This document shows, one piece after another, positions 6,243 to 9,661 of a DNA stretch of 9,661 nucleotides. A model generated the notes under the pieces. It was not told where the DNA came from. It saw only the letters and a program-made list of their open reading frames with translations, and did no database searches. The DNA is taken from positions 1 to 9,661 of the forward strand of contig DATHTJ010000235.1 in the NCBI GenBank assembly GCA_035463315.1, written 5' to 3'. How positions within the stretch are numbered: position 1 is the first letter of the stretch; every line of letters begins with the position of its first letter. Both the position numbers and the translations under genes were made by a program. Origin of the DNA: GCA-003244245 sp035463315 (lineage in GTDB: Bacteria; Actinomycetota; Actinomycetes; Mycobacteriales; Pseudonocardiaceae).

Positions 6243-7106
6243 ATGAGTTCTACGAGACAGGCGACCACCGTCGTCTACATCCACGGGGCCGGCAACCAGC
6301 CGCCCAGAGACGACCTGAAGCGAAGGTGGGACCAGGACCTGTTCGGCCGGGACATGGGCCAGCGGACCCGGATGGCCCACTACGCAGACGTGCTGCATGA
6401 TCGGCCCGAAACGATCGGATCGGCCGTTGGCGCACCGGATGAGGAGCTGACCGCCCTGGCCGCCGAGGAAGCCAAGCCGTTCGCCGGGTTGACCCCGCGT
6501 GGACAGGAACTGGCGCTGCGCCTGTCGATCGAGATTGCGACTCGGGCAGCCAGCCAGCCGCCGACCGTGGATGAGCGCGTGACGGGGCTCGTGCCCCCAC
6601 CGGCACCGGTGCGCCGCCTGCTGCTGCGCCAACTGCTGCAACGGCTCATCCCCGACGCCGACAGCTACTTCTTCACCGACAAGCGCAACGCGATCCAAGA
6701 CCGGCTCCGTCGAGCTTTGGATGCAGTGGACGGGCCGGTGGTAGTGGTCAGTCACAGCCTCGGCACGGTGATCGCCTACGACGTGTTGAGCGAGCCGCGC
6801 TTCGCGGCTCGGGCGGTGCCGCTGCTGGTCACCCTTGGCTCGCCGCTGGGTTACACCGAAATCCAAGAAGTGATTGCCAGGCCGCTGCGGATCCCGTCGC
6901 CGGTCCAGCTGTGGGCGAACTTCGCCGACCTGCTTGACGTGGTCACGCTCGACACCACCCTTGCTGACGACTTCGGTGGAGGACCCAGGATCATCGATAC
7001 CCGGGTCGACAACCCCGCACCCAACAACCATGATTCCGGCGGATACCTCCGCGCTCCTCAGGTGCGCTCGCGGATGGCCGCTGTCCTGTCGGCCGATGTC
7101 GGGTGA
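6243..7106 (+). CDS. Alpha/beta hydrolase of unknown substrate
   Basis: A 287-residue protein with the alpha/beta-hydrolase plan. The first strand and oxyanion region read VVYIHGAGNQP (residues 10-20). The nucleophile elbow is VVVSHSLGTVIAYDVL with Ser172, where the first Gly of GxSxG is replaced by Ser170. Asp229 or Asp232 (NFADLLDVV) and His263 (NNHDSGGYL) are candidates for the other triad members. Residues about 35-150 between the first strand and the elbow are mostly helical and charged and would form a large lid or insert. No signal peptide or membrane segment is seen, so a cytosolic place is likely. VSHSLGTVIAYDVL resembles serine lipases and esterases that act on large or lipidic substrates, but the substrate is not known. 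It is a singleton with no operon partner; the sequence right after its stop is a decayed gene. A longer start at in-frame GTG 6141 lacks a ribosome binding site. Confidence 0.8.
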   Translation: MSSTRQATTVVYIHGAGNQPPRDDLKRRWDQDLFGRDMGQRTRMAHYADVLHDRPETIGSAVGAPDEELTALAAEEAKPFAGLTPRGQELALRLSIEIATRAASQPPTVDERVTGLVPPPAPVRRLLLRQLLQRLIPDADSYFFTDKRNAIQDRLRRALDAVDGPVVVVSHSLGTVIAYDVLSEPRFAARAVPLLVTLGSPLGYTEIQEVIARPLRIPSPVQLWANFADLLDVVTLDTTLADDFGGGPRIIDTRVDNPAPNNHDSGGYLRAPQVRSRMAAVLSADVG

Positions 7107-7256
7107 CTAGCGGACGCAGCGCTTCGGGGTGGCTTTCCCGAGGTGCTTCCTGCAGACACGAGATCGACCTGATCGCCCACCGGCTCGTCGCCATTGAGGT
7201 CAAGGTGACCGCGGCACCGCGAGTGGACTCGGCAAGCACACCAGCGATGGGTGACC
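7107..7256 (+). pseudogene. Remnant of a DUF4143-type ATPase with nuclease-like C terminus
   Basis: Two family-like pieces lie next to each other in different frames. Directly after the hydrolase stop, frame 7107-7151 reads LADAALRGGFPEVLP; 'ALRGG(F/Y)PE' is a typical motif of AAA ATPases carrying DUF4143. In the next frame, 7151-7255 reads CRHEIDLIAHRLVAIEVKV, resembling the PD-(D/E)XK-like tail (E-x-D followed by IEVK) at the end of the same family. The body that should separate them, well over 100 residues, is missing, and there is no start codon, P-loop or ATPase domain. This fits a deletion derivative with frame loss. Both matches are from recognition of motifs, not a search, so the family is probable, not proven. 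Confidence 0.5.
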
Positions 7257-7400
7257 TTAGGGGCGCAGCAGCACGACCAGCAGGACGAGCAGCGCGGCTG
7301 GCCCGGTCGCCGCGGTGAGAAGGCTGATCAGGCGCAGGGTCTGGGGCCACTCGGTGATCGCGACCCGGATCGTGGTGCCCACTTCCTTAGCCAGGCTCAC
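7257..7400 (-). CDS. Small single-pass membrane protein (47 residues)
   Basis: A short gene starting at GTG 7400 and ending at TAA 7257. The N-terminal half (VSLAKEVGTTIRVAITEWPQ) is mildly charged and would be cytosolic; residues about 24-45 (LISLLTAATGPAALLVLLVV and on) form one strong hydrophobic segment, closed by Arg46-Pro47. The start is supported by GGGAGG at 7414-7409, 8 nt upstream, and an in-frame stop lies just before the RBS region. No function can be assigned. The TEWPQTLRL stretch recalls small membrane proteins found beside regulator genes in actinomycetes, as I remember them. It is divergent from the GAF regulator with 165 bp between, so shared control is possible. Its 3' end abuts the ATPase remnant. 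Confidence 0.7.
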   Translation of the reverse strand: MSLAKEVGTTIRVAITEWPQTLRLISLLTAATGPAALLVLLVVLLRP

Positions 7401-7408
7401 TCTGATCG

Positions 7409-7414
7409 CCTCCC
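7409..7414 (-). promoter_or_regulatory. Ribosome binding site of the small membrane protein
   Basis: GGGAGG on the minus strand with an 8-nt spacer to GTG 7400. This near-ideal site is the main reason to accept such a short gene. Confidence 0.65.
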
Positions 7415-7565
7415 ACGGTGTCCGTGGCTACCGTCGGGAATCACATTCGGCCACGGCGCCCTGCGGGGCAACGATTGCCCCCGTATTGCGTGTGCAACCG
7501 CCGTGCAGCGGCCTGCGCCGCTGATGTGGCCGTGCCATAGTCACAAGCGACACACGGGAGTGGCG

Positions 7566-8846
7566 ATGAGTGCGACGGAGTTGGAAGCGGCCGTGCCAGC
7601 GGGGGCCGATCTCGTCCAGCGCGCGCGTGAGATTCAGCGGGTGCGCGAGGCGGTACAGTCCGGCGCCGGGTCTGCGGTCTTCTCACCGACGATGCTTCGA
7701 CCGGTGATCAGGCAGGATTGGGACACGATGCTCCGCCAGGGAGTGAATCCCAGTGGCGTGACTTCTCGGTTCCTGGACCCACAGGAGCTGGAAAGTCTCC
7801 GAAGCGACCCAGATCTGGCTCTGACGTGGCGGATGCTGATCCAGCATCTGGGATTGGTGCGCAACTCGGAGTTCATGGCTGCGGTCAGCGATGCCCGAGG
7901 GTGCATCGTGTGGACCGACGGCAACACAAGGATACGTGACGAGGTTGAACGCTACGGGTCCGGCTGCGGCGCAAAGTGCGCCGAGACGGGCACCAACGGG
8001 ATCAGGCTGGTGACACAATCACTCATGAGGGGCGCGCAGATCTACGGGCCCGAACACTGGATGGATTTCCAGCTCCGCTGGACGTGCACGGCTGTCGGGA
8101 TTTTTGACCCGCATACTCGTCCTCGTCGCCTCCTCGCAGTGATCAACATGACTGTTCCGTGGATGAAGGTGCACAGCGACACGCTGGGGTGGCTTTATGA
8201 GATCGCACAGCGCATCGAGGACGCATTGCGCACCGCCCAATACCGCACGCAGTGGGGGCGGTTGGCTGAGGCTGCGGGACTGCTGGAGCGGATCGACGGC
8301 CCGGCCCTAGTGATCGACCGCCACGGTGTGGTGGTGGCCGCGCACGAGTCGACCTTCCAGGCGGGGGATCGGGTGATCTTCCCCGAGGCTGCGGGGGCCG
8401 CGCCTGGCCCGGCTTTCCTGCCGGCGCTTGGCTGGTGTGTGCTGGAACCCTTGCCAGCGCGCGGGTGGCTCGTCCGGTCGTTGCGGCGCGACGAGGACAA
8501 ACCGGTCATCCGGGTCACCCTCGATCTGACAGACCCTGCCCAACCCTGGGTGCGGGTGACCGGGCCGAACGTCTCCTGGCACTCCAGAGTCAGACCGGTA
8601 CACGCCAAGATCCTTCAGCGACTTGCCGATCGGCCCGACGGCCTCACCCCAGCCGAGCTACAGGCAGACCTCTACGGCACGGGCGCCAAGACCCGGGTGC
8701 CCCCCGAGATGACCAAGCTGCACAAAGAACTCGGTGGGCTGCTCCACCCCACCTCGCGCAAGCCCGGTGACAACAGATACCGGTTCGGCCACAACGTCAC
8801 CGTCGATATTCACCAGGGAACTGCTGCGGCGGGGAAGAGTCTGTAG
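7566..8846 (+). CDS. AcoR-like GAF-domain transcriptional regulator with C-terminal winged helix
   Basis: A 426-residue regulator. Residues about 40-240 match the sensory half of AcoR-type activators: VIRQDWDTMLRQGVNPSG at the domain entry, VSDARGCIVWTDGN, ETGTNGI (GTN at 142-144), EHWMDFQLRWTCTAVGIFDP (from 163) and LLAVINMTVPWMKVHSDTL. A PAS-like segment follows (ERIDGPALVIDRHGVVVAAH, about 250-270). The C terminus from residue 346 (VHAKILQRLADRPDGLTPAE, later MTKLHKELGGLL) looks like a winged helix. There is no AAA+ sigma-54 domain and no Fis helix, so it cannot work like classical AcoR; stand-alone forms of this kind occur in actinobacteria. ATG 7566 follows GGGAG (7556-7560) by 5 nt; GTG 7560 is a possible alternative. 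The ligand is unknown. Cys134 and Cys138 in the pocket region are unusual. Its 3' end overlaps the convergent regulator remnant by 37 bp. Confidence 0.88.
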   Translation: MSATELEAAVPAGADLVQRAREIQRVREAVQSGAGSAVFSPTMLRPVIRQDWDTMLRQGVNPSGVTSRFLDPQELESLRSDPDLALTWRMLIQHLGLVRNSEFMAAVSDARGCIVWTDGNTRIRDEVERYGSGCGAKCAETGTNGIRLVTQSLMRGAQIYGPEHWMDFQLRWTCTAVGIFDPHTRPRRLLAVINMTVPWMKVHSDTLGWLYEIAQRIEDALRTAQYRTQWGRLAEAAGLLERIDGPALVIDRHGVVVAAHESTFQAGDRVIFPEAAGAAPGPAFLPALGWCVLEPLPARGWLVRSLRRDEDKPVIRVTLDLTDPAQPWVRVTGPNVSWHSRVRPVHAKILQRLADRPDGLTPAELQADLYGTGAKTRVPPEMTKLHKELGGLLHPTSRKPGDNRYRFGHNVTVDIHQGTAAAGKSL

Positions 8847-9661
8847 GCGTGCAGTTGGGCGTCGAGTTCCTTGACAGTCTTGGTGTTTTCCCAGGGTCGC
8901 ATCAGGGCTCGGGTGGTGTGGAGTTCTTGGGTGAGTCGTGGTGAGAGGCGAGCGTGGCTGGCGGCGTCGCCGAGAACGCGTGCGGCTTCGTCGATGTCTT
9001 TGTCGAGTACCAGGGCGTGGCTGAGCCGCACCTGGCAGCGCCCATAACTGCTCGCAAAAGTGCGATTGAATCGATCTCGGGCGATGATGGCAGCGTTCAC
9101 AGCGTCCCTGGGTTTATCTAATAAGCAGAGAAACAGGCTGCGTTGACTGTCCAGGCTGCCCTCGTGTACCCAGTACGCGAGGGAATCGGGGGCACGACCG
9201 TTCGCGCCGGCGAGGAAGTCGTGGGCGCGGGCACAGGCGGCCATACACGGCCCGTATTGGCCGTCGAGTGCGCAGGCGGCTGCGGCCCTCTGCTCAGCCA
9301 GTGCTTTGAGACGCACGTCATCCGTGCGTGCTGCCAGGCTGCGAGCAGCTGCGGCGGTGTCCAAAGCGGTGGGTGTGTCGCTGCGGAGGAATGCGGCATA
9401 GCTAGCGTTGGCTGCCGCATAGGCAGCACACGCAGGGTTACCGGCGTGGTGACCGGCTCTCCGTGCGTGCTAGAAGTAGTCTCTGGCCGCCTCGGGGCGA
9501 TTCATATCGATCAGGTAGCCACCAATGGTGGATGCGATATTTCCTTTCACCAGCGTAAGAGGCTTGACCAGGTTGTCCGGGCATCCACCCGCCAACAGAT
9601 GGCGCACGAGCCCATGCTGGGCCAGGACCGTGTCAAGCACTTCACACGGGCCGAGTTTGTC
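8810..9661 (-). pseudogene. TPR-containing XRE-type regulator, C-terminal part, interrupted by a TAG
   Basis: One frame on the minus strand runs from the right edge to TGA at 8810 (283 codons plus stop) and reads as a helical-repeat protein throughout, broken once by TAG at 9472-9470. Before the stop it reads DNLVKPLTLVKGNIASTIGG and NRPEAARDYF; after it HARRAGHHAGNPACAAYAAA, so the repeat continues in the same frame and a Glu or Gln codon is the likely ancestor. The tail ELHTTRALMRPWENTKTV and KELDAQLHAYRLF is typical of actinomycete helix-turn-helix proteins with TPR domains. The DNA-binding end would lie outside the window and is not seen. A TTG at 9364 could restart a 184-residue fragment, but no good ribosome binding site was noted. 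TAG read-through or a sequencing error are alternatives to a pseudogene. Confidence 0.7.

Overview
The window is high-GC DNA with GTG starts, 4-bp GTGA stop/start overlaps, a leaderless-type promoter and gene families that point to an actinomycete, probably in or near Pseudonocardiaceae. The taxonomic placement is an inference from gene style. No rRNA, tRNA, CRISPR array or complete insertion sequence was found.

Layout. Positions 1-563 hold no gene I can support. A 535-residue FAD-dependent oxidoreductase of the phytoene-desaturase/PYROXD2 type lies on the minus strand (564-2171). It is divergent from the purine operon purN-purH (2300-4479, minus-2/plus-2 overlap GTGA), which supplies a formyl-transfer step and the last two steps of IMP synthesis. 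The divergent gap carries a perfect 15-bp inverted repeat (2194-2233). Directly behind purH sits a compact type II toxin-antitoxin pair (4524-5167): a ribbon-helix-helix antitoxin and a PIN-domain toxin, with a leaderless-looking promoter and an 8-bp direct repeat in the 44-bp gap. The toxin runs 17 bp into the convergent end of a minus-strand SAM hydrolase (DUF62 family, 5151-6023). Divergent from that is an alpha/beta hydrolase with an IHGAGNQP start and a Ser/Asp/His set (6243-7106).

The right third looks like an accessory region under decay. Immediately after the hydrolase are out-of-frame remnants of what looks like a DUF4143-type ATPase (7107-7256). Then comes a 47-residue single-pass membrane protein on the minus strand (7257-7400) with a clear ribosome binding site. 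Next is a plus-strand AcoR-like GAF sensor with a C-terminal winged helix instead of the AAA+ domain (7566-8846). Last is the C-terminal TPR part of a regulator on the minus strand (8810-9661, running off the edge), interrupted by one in-frame TAG.

The genes do not form one pathway. purNH is a housekeeping core; around it are a plasmid/chromosome-type toxin-antitoxin module, metabolic singletons and regulators. The most interesting items are the 15-bp palindrome with a TATAAC in its loop, the cysteine-bearing GAF pocket, the overlooked small membrane protein, the ATPase remnant and the amber-interrupted regulator. I did not find a clearly new multi-gene system.
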